13,720 nt of DNA from an uncultured Cardiobacterium sp. (GTDB lineage Bacteria > Pseudomonadota > Gammaproteobacteria > Cardiobacteriales > Cardiobacteriaceae). Position 1 is the stretch's first letter. Each line of letters opens with the position of its first letter. The notes below the pieces were generated by a model. The model saw nothing but the letters and a program-made list of their open reading frames with translations. It made no database searches and was not told the origin of the DNA. The stretch is taken from assembly GCF_938028825.1 (NCBI RefSeq), contig NZ_CALIZP010000034.1:1-13720 (forward strand), given 5' to 3'. The position numbers were made by a program, and so were the translations under genes. Shown piece by piece: positions 9,001 to 13,720 of the stretch.

Positions 9001-11963
9001 GCTACCTGCCGCAGACCGACCCGTACATCCTCAACAATATCCACAGCTACCTCAACCAGCCGCTGCCCTACCCGGAAGTGGCCGAAGCCGCCGAACTGGC
9101 GCGGCAGGAAGCGCGCGAAGAAGCGGCAGCAGCCGCCGCCGCGCAGGCCGAACGCTTCGCCGACAAAGAGAAAGAGCTCACCCCCGAACCGGCGGAAGAA
9201 ACCCCGGTGGAAGAAGTGACGGCGGCGACCGAATTCGACGAAAACATCGACCCGGTGCTGGTGGACATCTTCACCGACGAAGCGCAGGAACTGCTGCAAA
9301 CCACCAGCCAACTGCTGGAAGACGATTTCAGCAAGAGCGAAGTGGTCGAAGAACTGCAACGCACCATGCACACCCTGAAAGGCGGTGCGCGCCTGGTCGG
9401 CTTCACCGCCATCGGCGACACCGCGCACCTGATGGAATCCGTCATCGACAAAGTGCCGGAACTCGCCGAAAGCAAAGTGCGCCAGGCCAAAACCCTGCTG
9501 CACTTCGGTCTGGATGCCCATTACGAAATGCTCGACAGCGTCATGCGCCACGAAATGCCGCAGCCCGCGTCGGAAGTCAACGAATCCCTCAAACTCTTCG
9601 CCGACAGCGGCCAGTACCGCGCCCCGTCGCAGGTCAAGCCCGACGCGGCGGACGAGCAGACAACGGGTGCGGACAACGCCCCCGACACCGCCCCAGGCGA
9701 AGCGGCAGCGAGTGCACACGCACCAAGCGGGGAAGCCGCAGGCGGCACCGCGCCGGACGAAGCGGCAGCGGGCGCACCCGCTCCAAGCGGGAAAGCTGCG
9801 GACGAAAGCGCCGCAGACAAAGACAGCGCCCACAGCGAACACGCCCGACACGCCATCCATGCCGACAGCCACGGTAGCGGCGGACAGGCAGGTGAAGGTG
9901 AAACCGCCGCCCCCGCAACGCCATCTGCCGACAGCGACAAAGCCGCAGAAAAAACGGCGGAAAAAACGTCCGATACCCAAGCGGACAGCCACAGCGCGCC
10001 GCCGCCGGATCACACCCCGGCTCTCGAAAAAGAACACGGCAACGACATCAGCGCAGGCGACAGCAAGCCCGATGTGCCGCAAGACAAGAACAAAGAAAAA
10101 GACAAGGCGAAAGATAAAGACGGCAAAGACAGCAGCAGCGACAACCTGCCGCGCTATGTCCGCGTTGACGCGCAACTGCTCGACGAAATGATCGCGATGA
10201 CCGGCGAAACCGCCATCATGCGTTCGCGCATGGAAAACATCATCAGCGAAGCCGAATTCAACCTCACCGAGCTGACCCGCGTCGCCACCCGCATCGCCGA
10301 ACAAATGCGCCGTCTCGACAGCGAAACCGAAGCGCAGATGCTCTACCGCCGCGAACAGCAGGGCGACGACGACCTGCACTTCGACCCGCTGGAAATGGAC
10401 CGCTTCTCGGAAATCCAGCAGTTGTCACGGCAGTTGTCGGAAGCCATTGACGACCTGAAAAACCTGCAAGACACCCTGAGTCAGGACAACACCACCCTGC
10501 GCAACCTCTCCATCCAGCAGGGCATCATCCAGCGCAACATCCAGGACCACCTGCTCACCACCCAGCTCATGCGCTTCGATGTGCACGAAGCCCGCCTGCG
10601 CCGCCTGGTGCGGCAGACCGCGAAAAGCGTCGGCAAGGACGTCAACTTCATCCTCGAAGGCGGCGAAGTCGAAGTCGAACGCCGCCTGCTGGAAGACATC
10701 CTGCCCGCGCTCGAACACATGATCCGCAACTCGCTGGCGCACGGCATCGAAAGCCCGGAAGCGCGCCTCGCGACCGGCAAACCGGAAACCGGCACCATCA
10801 AGGTCAAAGTCGGCGTCCATGCCGCCGAACTCTCGGTGGACGTGCTCGACGACGGCCAGGGCCTCAACTACGCGCGCATCCGCGAAAAAGCCGCCGCCAA
10901 AGGACTGCTCGACCCCGATCGCGCCGACGACGAAAGCTACCTGAGCAGCCTCATCCTGCGCTCCGGCTTTTCCACCGCCGAATCCCTCTCGCAACTGGCG
11001 GGACGCGGCGTCGGCATGGATGTGGTCAACGAAATGGTCAAACAGCGGCGCGGACAAATCGTTGTCCGCTCCAAACGCGGCGAAGGCACCATGTTCACCC
11101 TGAACATGCCGTTCTCGATGAGCATCGCCGAAGTCCTTTTGGTCGAAATCGCCGGGCAGACCTTTGCCGCGCCGATGTCCTCCATCAAGGCCATCGGCCA
11201 GGTCAGCCACGACATCCTGCAACGCAGCGTGAACGGCGAAAGCGTGTACCAGAACTACGAAAACAAGGACTACCGCCAGTTCGTGCTCGGTGCCTACTTC
11301 AAGCCCGACCAGTACACCCTCGGCGTCGAAGAAGCGAGCGCCCCGGTTCTCTTCATCAACAGCGAAGACAACCCGGTTGCCTTCCATGTGGACCGCATCC
11401 TCAACCGCCTGGAAATCATCGTCAAAAACGTCAACCGGCAAGTGCTCAACATCCCCGGCATCTCCGGCGCCACCATCCTCGGTGATGGTCGCGTCGTGCC
11501 GGTACTCGAACTGCTCGACCTCGCGCGCCGCATCGCCGACCTCAACACCCTGCACGAACAGCATGCCGAAGAAGCCGAAGCCGCCATTCCGAACATCCTC
11601 GTGGTGGATGACTCCGTCACCATGCGCAAAGTCAGCACCCGCCTGCTCGAACGCCACCACTACAATGTGGCGACCGCGAAAGACGGCCTGGATGCCATCG
11701 AAGTGTTGAACACCTTCACCCCGGACGTCATCCTGCTTGACATCGAAATGCCGCGCATGGACGGCTTTGAATTCGCCGCCCACGTCCGCCACGGCAGCAA
11801 CGTCCCCGATGTGCCGATCGTGATGATCACCTCGCGCACCGGCGACAAACACCGCGAGCGGGCGGACGCCATCGGCGTGCAGGGCTACCTCGGCAAACCG
11901 TACAGCGAAGATATGCTCATACAGACCCTGGAATTCCTGCTGAAAAAAGGGGGGGATAACTAA
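51..11963 (+). CDS. chpA: Giant ChpA/PilL-type hybrid chemotaxis histidine kinase (3970 aa)
   Basis: This is the central kinase of the Pil-Chp type IV pilus chemosensory system. It should autophosphorylate on Hpt histidines and pass phosphate to response regulators controlling pilus extension and retraction, in a cytoplasmic array at the membrane. Domains by residue: 1 to about 430, helical, FimL/ChpA N-terminal-like, no HTLKG motif; 514-663, SGET repeats; about 700-800, Hpt1 (HTLKGSGR, His748); 912-1134, seven acidic repeats; about 1156-2545, fifteen helical modules of about 87 residues; about 2545-2700, Ala-rich linker; about 2882-2985, Hpt2 (HTLKGSAR, His2924); about 3066-3170, Hpt3 (HTLKGGAR, His3107); about 3190-3365, charged linker; from 3366, CheA dimerisation; HATPase with N box around Asn3560, DDGQGL at 3600-3605 and GRGVGMD at 3651-3657; CheW, about 3688-3830; receiver with Asp3853/Asp3854, phospho-acceptor Asp3897, Thr3927, Lys3949. 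All catalytic motifs look intact. Length is about 1500 residues above P. aeruginosa ChpA, largely from repeats. There is no signal peptide or membrane segment. The ATG at 51 has AGGAG five bases upstream. The family call is secure; the function of the repeats is unknown. Confidence 0.95.
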   Translation: MATEIGNQLLARVRDEMGRNIATIKRQLIEWLERPESGGIDILRDKLAEISGGLSLMGQDDAVALAEAISAGVAGLSQGVAQHGVDASFAGHGAEIAAGLLVLTDYIERLDHLSEYNRQSVIQATAAVTSITAAGQDAIHVAARPFISKETYQALAAKINEVVETSRNQIEEHIRNPEAPFNTANIIEANQNLKSFFAVLDLKTPQSLLQQINERIKPGLGEAQWIDIAEAMILVQESLKHAEHDETIRQTDNFSKAVQAQAAHSRLLEVEKLIHDTGKLGRSFFEALRKEVLHDETVKQEQPWREATAQLVHYSAITVLAGLKELAAQLQHLGLLFAEFTLQNDQVLAKTYVPVIDALVAVEYLFNDLAETGRISRHDVAFLAEAVGKIDKICPVSTQAKSLFVQLANMAPPESDEEEGSGDIEQFKDVLASALDVLDDDFSMLDNPEEEEEAPEELPSVILAGSQAGAGTPASAAAGLTQLEHSDSAAAIPVNQNAGGVGINAPVAGQPAAASGETAAPAAAEPAASGETAAPVAAEPVSSGETAAPADAGTVPSGETTIPAAEPAASGETAASVAGTASSGETAAPVAAEPAASGEIAAPAAEAASSGETAAPAAEPAASGETVAAPATKTAPGGETAAPAAAASSGETTAAAAASTAAAAAGGALPAVAYFAGKSLNDLQAMDVPAEKVSFVGSHADAVMDEEIREFFNEELGEIVATMNSVYPQWREAADDGQLTNDIRRAFHTLKGSGRTVGYEALGEFAWQHEQLLNRVIEKDYKANSLVCDTVGDAVSLLNVLQEGEEFVEHKGALLQQALVAERVRLSLLDAPQSGQDALDALSRKLRLSDGATAAADGAAAPGQASVAPAATAAADELAAFDGISLNSGAAADDEAPVITLAEGDFSVEKDDDTHEAAQTATVHAAAAAHDDSAIDFALAEDDTPHEAAQTATAHAAAAPHDDGAVIDFTLAEDDTPHEAAQTATVHAAAAAHDDSAVIDFAPAEDDTPHEAAQTATAHAVAAAHDDSTVIDFALAEDDTPHEAAQTATAHPTAAAAHDDSAVIDFALAEDDTSHEAAQTATAHPTAAAAHDDSAVIDFALAEDDTPHEAAQTATAHAAAAAHDDAAIDFALSDSHAADTPTTAAEPAAPAVVTVSGSESYDKALRTLQRGLRMGEPDADMQAALAETIRRQWQQSMADDPAMRAAMTQSLIESFKGDSAGQAQWVSDILAQANAAGSASVPVQPGLVPKTAGMPVHAAPSGISQEAYDRMLTTLRRGLATGADEDMLAVLSDTISRQWLQQGIDTEGETRDNIISQLKTSLLEEGVADEVTLDAMLETVPHRVPSVLPEGVRQDSYGIMMETLRAGLSNASSADVQEMLATAIGNQWQNQNSLQDSAIRAAVAEQMAAVLGGNGQENSALVEAVLNRAAEKAREIPAGIRPNDYHNMLDTLRSNIGNAQSAEAQDALAASISAHWQEQSLQDDATRDAVAQRIIAALGGKNETDSAAVEAVLERVAEKMAQRGKQTAAPGGATAGFAADSTASGTTAEDSSAVHLAPGKSGAADSAASIGLAQGGQAAGDAVANMAVEATILPQGVRQESYGAMLHTLGAGIAAAQGDSTAQEALAASIGAQWREADTLHDPAARAAVAGQLTAALGDKADAATVENILNRAAAQVGELPQGVAQAAYGGMLQTLNAGIATAKDDNTAQEALAASIGAQWQDADTLHDPAARAAVAGQLSAALGDKADTATVTSILNRAAAQAAGLPQGVEQAAYTSVLHTLQAGIGAAQGGNVAQETLAASIGAQWREADTLHDPAARAAVAQKISAALGGKADTATVENLLDRAAAQAAALPQGVAQAAYGEMLQTLDAGITAAQDDHVAQETLAAAIGAQWQSAESLHDDSARAAVAGQLSAALGGKADTATVENLLDRAAAQAAALPQGVAQAAYGEMLQTLQTGIGIAQSDTAAQEVLAATVGAQWREPHSLQDSAARRTVAQQIADTLGDRADVADVEAVLARAARQAAELPQGVRQDAYGRMLHSMRFGEIHGDTVEQEMLAATVGAQWQESHSLQDSATRTAVAQQLAAALDGIADADAVSAILDRAAAQAAALPRGVAQDGYGAILQTLRGGIGAADDDHTAQEVLAATLGAVWQDPRALQDGTARAAFARQISAVLDGAVDEAALAAVLDRAATQAAQLPQDVRQSAYGEMLQHLHDGIGAARDNPAAQESLAATIGARWREEHTLHDPAARAAVAAQLTAALGDNGDAATVSVVLERAAAQAGFLPQGVKQEAYGDILHTLSANIAAAQGDAAAQETLAAAVGAQWREAHSLHDPATRAAVAAQLSAALGDNADAATVSAILDRAAAQADALPQGVRQDAYGAMLHTLHAGIAAAKDDDAALDALAAGIGSRWQEAHTLHDPATRAAVAAQLTAALGDNGDAATVAAVLDRAAAKAAETAAETLSAESYEHLLSLLRRGLKDGDADTQAALSATLQRQWQQQDLPQDSATISAVQQQLDASLTAEGIDTAPLAQVFAGAGLAGGEIVVKAVLSQDSADAAAAAHAPVIKAAAADGQAHDGFVDAAADSAATQPAAFVDAAAATHDGGFVDVADSAAAHGDAEIYPHGDAAGEGTVAFIDTAAVPGDIAPLPEDGELPTALGGVATAGIAASAALRPGGKNGATISATPDSVVQITPSRGISPAERLNRELASLAQHPGLDDAVQGGKAGGGDSATGNRAGFLRAVDQFDTLSQLADKSDSPTIIDDLIDSVYDIEDSIDSEVAPPWIWRLLDSIEQLLLTHKQEGTPISLSCAAVLRQSARLIENFEEDANEEEAIEAINALLNARREAGGGKSGSEPAALPYSGAPLGSELVEDPNANTMLAETFIDEAMSLFAHSQEEAERWDENRDQLSRLDAIRRDMHTLKGSARMAGYNAIGDLTHGVESLIDGIVNGQAEAGSKATSILVGAMWQGMLMLDTVRDGYLPQTDPYILNNIHSYLNQPLPYPEVAEAAELARQEAREEAAAAAAAQAERFADKEKELTPEPAEETPVEEVTAATEFDENIDPVLVDIFTDEAQELLQTTSQLLEDDFSKSEVVEELQRTMHTLKGGARLVGFTAIGDTAHLMESVIDKVPELAESKVRQAKTLLHFGLDAHYEMLDSVMRHEMPQPASEVNESLKLFADSGQYRAPSQVKPDAADEQTTGADNAPDTAPGEAAASAHAPSGEAAGGTAPDEAAAGAPAPSGKAADESAADKDSAHSEHARHAIHADSHGSGGQAGEGETAAPATPSADSDKAAEKTAEKTSDTQADSHSAPPPDHTPALEKEHGNDISAGDSKPDVPQDKNKEKDKAKDKDGKDSSSDNLPRYVRVDAQLLDEMIAMTGETAIMRSRMENIISEAEFNLTELTRVATRIAEQMRRLDSETEAQMLYRREQQGDDDLHFDPLEMDRFSEIQQLSRQLSEAIDDLKNLQDTLSQDNTTLRNLSIQQGIIQRNIQDHLLTTQLMRFDVHEARLRRLVRQTAKSVGKDVNFILEGGEVEVERRLLEDILPALEHMIRNSLAHGIESPEARLATGKPETGTIKVKVGVHAAELSVDVLDDGQGLNYARIREKAAAKGLLDPDRADDESYLSSLILRSGFSTAESLSQLAGRGVGMDVVNEMVKQRRGQIVVRSKRGEGTMFTLNMPFSMSIAEVLLVEIAGQTFAAPMSSIKAIGQVSHDILQRSVNGESVYQNYENKDYRQFVLGAYFKPDQYTLGVEEASAPVLFINSEDNPVAFHVDRILNRLEIIVKNVNRQVLNIPGISGATILGDGRVVPVLELLDLARRIADLNTLHEQHAEEAEAAIPNILVVDDSVTMRKVSTRLLERHHYNVATAKDGLDAIEVLNTFTPDVILLDIEMPRMDGFEFAAHVRHGSNVPDVPIVMITSRTGDKHRERADAIGVQGYLGKPYSEDMLIQTLEFLLKKGGDN
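1590..2040 (+). repeat. SGET repeat linker encoded in chpA (11 copies)
   Basis: Residues 514-663 hold eleven copies of a unit of about 12-14 residues built on SGETAAPAAEPA, with variants such as SGEIAAPAAEA and GGETAAPAAAA. At DNA level the copies share an AGCGGAGAAACC-like core. The composition (Ala, Pro, Gly, Ser, Glu) suggests a disordered tether between the N-terminal FimL-like domain and Hpt1. Unit lengths vary but stay multiples of three, so the frame is kept. Confidence 0.85.
2784..3452 (+). repeat. Acidic DDTPHEAAQ tandem repeats in chpA (7 copies)
   Basis: Seven direct repeats start at 2784, 2874, 2970, 3066, 3162, 3261 and 3360, with lengths of 90, 96, 96, 96, 99, 99 and 93 bases, all in frame. 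Each encodes DDTPHEAAQTATAH, then an Ala run, AHDDSAVIDF and ALAE. The fifth and sixth copies share a PTAAAA variant and are almost identical in DNA, which points to recent duplication. The segment is Asp/Glu/Ala/His rich, lies between Hpt1 and the helical repeat block, and is probably flexible. No matching family is known to me. Confidence 0.9.
3516..4618 (+). repeat. Four divergent N-terminal copies of the chpA helical module
   Basis: Four diverged copies start near 3516, 3834, 4092 and 4356. They share a Tyr followed by a helix of the form xxMLxTLRxGL, then AxLAxxIxxQWQ, then a RxAVAxQL-like helix and a closing VLxRAAEK helix. The first two carry RRGL or QRGL with RQWQQ or RQWLQQ, unlike the central block. 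The third and fourth, with RAAVAEQM or RDAVAQRI, are closer to it. A Gly/Ala/Ser-rich linker at about 4619-4826 separates them from the uniform array. Confidence 0.8.
4827..7430 (+). repeat. Ten-unit tandem array of 87-residue helical modules in chpA
   Basis: Ten head-to-tail units start at 4827, 5088, 5349, 5610, 5871, 6132, 6387, 6648, 6909 and 7170. Nine are exactly 261 bases; the sixth is 255. Each begins LPQGV and carries in order QxAYGxMLxTLxAGI, AQExLAASIGAQW, a L(H/Q)D turn, RAAVAxQLxAALG and ATVxxILDRAAAQ. This pattern predicts about four short helices per unit. No HxxKG phosphorylation motif is present, so these are not canonical Hpt domains. They are likely a helical spacer or scaffold of unknown binding partner. 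Bases 5535-5660 and 5796-5921 are identical over 126 bases. Confidence 0.93.
7431..7680 (+). repeat. Divergent C-terminal copy of the chpA helical module
   Basis: The last module reads SAESYEHLLSLLRRGL, then AALSATLQRQWQQQ, then a diverged third helix (TISAVQQQL). Its RRGL and RQWQQQ features match the first two modules at 3516 and 3834 better than the ten central ones. This suggests the array ends are the older form and the middle expanded. It leads into an Ala-rich linker (about 7690-8130) with short FVDAAADSA-like motifs. Confidence 0.75.
11947..11955 (+). promoter_or_regulatory. Purine-rich ribosome binding site of chpC inside the end of chpA
   Basis: AAGGGGGGG is the 3' part of an A6G7 run (11943-11955) and lies seven bases before the ATG at 11963. 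It can serve as Shine-Dalgarno for chpC while encoding the Lys-Lys-Gly-Gly end of ChpA. With the overlapping stop and start (TAATG) it implies translational coupling. Confidence 0.6.
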
Positions 11964-12412
11964 TGGAACAGCTCAGCATCACCCTCGTGCCGACGGCGCA
12001 TGAAACCCTCATCCTGCCGTCGGCCATCATCGCCCACATCTACCCCTACGCGCCGCCGCTGCTCATCGACAACGCCAGCGAATTCGTCATCGGCGGCCTG
12101 CTCATCGGCACCGACAAACTGCCGCTGCTTGATCTTTTCACCACCGCCGCCGAACAGAAAGACGAAGACCGGAACAGCTTCCGCGTCGTCCTCGTTTCAT
12201 CCGTCACCACCGCCTCGCCGTTCATCCAGTATGCTATCCTTGCCCACGGCCAGCCGCAGATCGCCAACATCGGCGAGAACGACATCACCTCGCTCGGCAA
12301 AGGCAGCCACCGCTACATCCGGCGCTACATCGCCCTTGCCGGATACGACAGCGACAAACACCTCATCCTCCCCGACCTGCCGGCACTGGAAGCCGAACTG
12401 ACCATGAGCTGA
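11963..12412 (+). CDS. chpC: CheW-like adaptor protein, ChpC type (149 aa)
   Basis: This is a small single-domain CheW-like protein, expected to link the ChpA kinase to a chemoreceptor (PilJ type) in the cytoplasmic array. CheW-fold signatures seen are LILPSAIIAHIYPYAPP (residues 17-33), which resembles the promoter-proximal strand of ChpC proteins, and GGLLIGTDKLPLLDLF (44-59), matching the usual WLLG...lPvlDL segment. A strand RVVLVSS (74-80) and YAILAHGQPQI (90-100) follow. There is no signal peptide or membrane segment. The ATG overlaps the chpA TAA by one base, so the two proteins are probably made in a coupled way. P. aeruginosa has chpB (methylesterase) between chpA and chpC; here it is absent from that place. 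The ChpC name rests on this context and on CheW-like motifs; PilI-like CheW is the alternative. Confidence 0.8.
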   Translation: MEQLSITLVPTAHETLILPSAIIAHIYPYAPPLLIDNASEFVIGGLLIGTDKLPLLDLFTTAAEQKDEDRNSFRVVLVSSVTTASPFIQYAILAHGQPQIANIGENDITSLGKGSHRYIRRYIALAGYDSDKHLILPDLPALEAELTMS

Positions 12413-12415
12413 CGC

Positions 12416-13375
12416 ATGAACCCCGACTACCTCGAATTTGAACAACCCATCGCCGAACTCGAACACAAACTGGCCGAACTGCGCCAGTTCAGCAGCCAGA
12501 CTGAAGTTGACCTCAGCGACGAAGTCGAACGCCTGCAAAACAAAACCCGCACCCTCACCGAAAGCATCTTCGCCGGTCTCAGCGACTGGCAAATCGCCCA
12601 ACTGGCGCGCCATCCGCAGCGCCCCTACACCCTTGACTACATCCATGCCGCCTTCACCGACTTCCGCGAACTGCACGGTGACCGTCATTACGCCGACGAC
12701 GCGGCGATCGTCGGTGGCTTGGCGCGGCTCGACGGGCGCGCGGTGATAGTTATCGGCCACGAAAAAGGGCGCGATACCAAAGAAAAAGTCAAACGCAACT
12801 TCGGCATGCCGCGCCCCGAAGGCTATCGCAAAGCCCTGCGCCTGATGAAAATGGCCGAACGCTTTAGCATCCCGCTCATCACCTTTATCGACACGCCCGG
12901 TGCCTATCCCGGCATTGGTGCCGAAGAACGCGGACAATCGGAAGCCATCGCGCGCAACCTCTACGAAATGGCGAAACTCGACATCCCCACCATCGCTGTC
13001 ATCATTGGCGAAGGCGGCAGTGGCGGGGCACTGGCCATCGGCGTTGCTGACCGTGTGCTGATGCTGCAATACGGCATGTACTCCGTCATCTCGCCGGAAG
13101 GTTGCGCCTCCATCCTCTGGCACAGCGCGGAAAAAGCAGCCGAGGCGGCGGAAATCATGCAGGTCACCTCGGCCAAACTGGAAAAACTCGGCCTCATTGA
13201 CGGCATCATCGCCGAACCGCTCGGCGGCGCCCACCGCAACAAAGACGAAATGGCCGAAACCCTGCGCACCACCCTCATCGACGAACTCGACCGCCTCTGC
13301 GCCCTTGATGATGCCGAGCGCCTTGCACAGCGGATGGATAAAATCCGCCACTACGGCCAATTCACCACAGCCTGA
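12416..13375 (+). CDS. accA: Acetyl-CoA carboxylase carboxyltransferase subunit alpha (319 aa)
   Basis: AccA pairs with AccD to move the carboxyl group from carboxybiotin on AccB to acetyl-CoA, giving malonyl-CoA, the first committed step of fatty acid synthesis in the cytosol. The length equals that of E. coli AccA (319). Motifs seen are FEQPIAELE (8-16), QIAQLARHPQRPYTLDY (59-75), IGHEKGRDTKEK (113-124), RNFGMPRPEGYRKALRLM (127-144), TFIDTPGAYPGIGAEERGQS (156-175), the glycine-rich GEGGSGGALAIG (198-209) and YSVISPEGCASILW (222-235). The N-terminal helix (about 8-45) is typical of the family. The start lies three bases after the chpC stop with only a weak GAG (12406-12408) as Shine-Dalgarno, so translation is probably coupled to chpC. 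A MITE begins at its stop codon. Confidence 0.98.
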   Translation: MNPDYLEFEQPIAELEHKLAELRQFSSQTEVDLSDEVERLQNKTRTLTESIFAGLSDWQIAQLARHPQRPYTLDYIHAAFTDFRELHGDRHYADDAAIVGGLARLDGRAVIVIGHEKGRDTKEKVKRNFGMPRPEGYRKALRLMKMAERFSIPLITFIDTPGAYPGIGAEERGQSEAIARNLYEMAKLDIPTIAVIIGEGGSGGALAIGVADRVLMLQYGMYSVISPEGCASILWHSAEKAAEAAEIMQVTSAKLEKLGLIDGIIAEPLGGAHRNKDEMAETLRTTLIDELDRLCALDDAERLAQRMDKIRHYGQFTTA

Positions 13376-13525
13376 TACCAATTCCAGAAATTAAGCTGGC
13401 AAGGCGGCGAGCCGAAGACAGTACAGATAGTACGGCGCGGGTTTCCCATAAAAATCGCGCAGCGATTTTTATGGGTGCCCGGTCAGGCGAGCCAACACAG
13501 CCAGATTATTTTCTGGGATTGGTAT
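13375..13525. mobile_element. MITE-like element with Correia-like internal sequence (151 bp)
   Basis: Terminal inverted repeats of 26 bases at 13375-13400 and 13500-13525 match at 23 positions; the outer part reads ATACCAATTCCAGAAA on the left and TTTCTGGGATTGGTAT on the right. TA at 13376-13377 and 13524-13525 could be a target duplication, as left by IS630/mariner-type transposition. The interior has CAAGGCGGCGAGCCG followed by AGACAGTACAGATAGTACGG, very like the neisserial Correia element core as I recall it. A 14-bp hairpin lies in the middle. There is no coding capacity. The element abuts the accA stop and would be transcribed in the 3' untranslated region. Confidence 0.7.
13445..13475. 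other. Perfect 14-bp stem-loop inside the MITE
   Basis: CCCATAAAAATCGC (13445-13458) and GCGATTTTTATGGG (13462-13475) are perfect inverted repeats with a GCA loop. CGGG at 13438-13441 and CCCG at 13478-13481 can extend the stem past a small internal loop. No T tract follows, so it is not a standard terminator. It may fold in the accA mRNA tail and affect processing or stability. Confidence 0.75.
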
Positions 13526-13577
13526 GAAGCAGAAGCGGGCAGGGCAGAACGCCGCTCCTTCGCTGCCAGGCGAAAAC

Positions 13578-13610
13578 AAAAAAATCCGCCGCCCTGCGGC
13601 GGATTTTTTT
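13578..13610. terminator. Rho-independent terminator, bidirectional
   Basis: A perfect 15-bp inverted repeat with a CCT loop: A7 then TCCGCCGC on the left, GCGGCGGA then T7 on the right. The GC-rich 8-bp core followed by T7 on the + strand suits termination of the chpA-chpC-accA transcript. The A7 on the left makes it equally usable for a convergent transcript from the right. Bases 13526-13577, between the MITE and this hairpin, show nothing recognisable. Confidence 0.9.
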
Positions 13611-13612
13611 GC

Positions 13613-13720
13613 GCGAAACCCAACAACCACGCCGCCTGAGCGAAACCCAACAACCACGCCGCCTGAGCGAAACCCAACAACCACGCCGCCTGAGCGAAAC
13701 CCAACAACCACGCCGCCTGA
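13613..13720. repeat. 27-bp tandem direct repeat, four exact copies, running off the window
   Basis: Copies start at 13613, 13640, 13667 and 13694 and are identical. Each is GCGAAACCCAACAACCACGC followed by CGCCTGA. The array starts two bases after the terminator and ends exactly at the window edge, so it probably continues. The complementary strand reads GGTTGTTGGGTTTCGC, resembling a dispersed TTGGGTTTCGC-type intergenic repeat found in many proteobacteria. A 27-base period keeps frames open, so apparent ORFs here (GFAQAAWLL or GFRSGGVVV repeats on the minus strand) are probably accidental. Confidence 0.9.

Noticed and set aside
8190..10379. Minus-strand ORF of 729 codons
   Set aside because: It lies opposite two clearly conserved Hpt domains and linkers of ChpA, and has no recognisable motif of its own.
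13445..13475. Hairpin as the accA terminator
   Set aside because: The stem is AT-rich in the middle and is followed by TGCCCGG rather than a T tract. The hairpin at 13578-13610 is a far better terminator.
13469..13711. Minus-strand ORFs encoding GFRSGGVVV or GFAQAAWLL repeats
   Set aside because: They run through the 27-bp repeats, a perfect terminator hairpin and the MITE end. The 9-residue repeats follow from the 27-base period.
13613..13720. CRISPR array
   Set aside because: The repeats are directly adjacent with no spacers, so this is a tandem repeat.

Overview
The window reads as a three-gene, co-directional chromosomal segment of a GC-rich proteobacterium, followed by about 345 bases of repeat-rich intergenic DNA. 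The genes are a giant hybrid chemotaxis kinase of the type IV pilus (Pil-Chp) system (chpA/pilL type, 51-11963), a small CheW-like adaptor (chpC type, 11963-12412) and accA, the acetyl-CoA carboxylase carboxyltransferase alpha subunit (12416-13375). AccA has the 319-residue length and motifs of beta/gammaproteobacterial AccA. Twitching-motility ChpA plus a Correia-like repeat downstream suggests a host-associated gamma- or betaproteobacterium. Cardiobacteriaceae is my tentative guess, from general resemblance only.

Region 1-50 carries the ribosome binding site of chpA and perhaps the end of an upstream gene. Region 51-11963 is one uninterrupted frame of 3970 codons, far longer than Pseudomonas aeruginosa ChpA (about 2470 residues). 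In order it encodes: an N-terminal FimL/ChpA-like helical domain without a phospho-histidine motif; an Ala/Pro-rich SGET repeat linker; a canonical Hpt domain (His748); seven copies of an acidic 30-33 residue repeat; fifteen copies of a helical module of about 87 residues, ten of them in a near-perfect tandem block; an Ala-rich linker; two more canonical Hpt domains (His2924, His3107); a charged linker; and the CheA dimerisation, HATPase, CheW and receiver domains (Asp3897).

The genes look like one transcription unit. chpA and chpC overlap by one base (TAATG), and accA starts three bases after the chpC stop. ChpA and ChpC should act together in the signalling array that controls pilus motors. 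accA is a housekeeping gene of fatty acid synthesis that appears to be co-transcribed with them.

Directly after the accA stop lies a 151-base MITE-like element. It has 26-base terminal inverted repeats, a possible TA target duplication and an internal stretch resembling the neisserial Correia element. It is followed by a strong rho-independent terminator (13578-13610) and four exact 27-base tandem repeats that run off the window end. The main novelty is the internal repeat expansion of ChpA, with the Correia-like element second.
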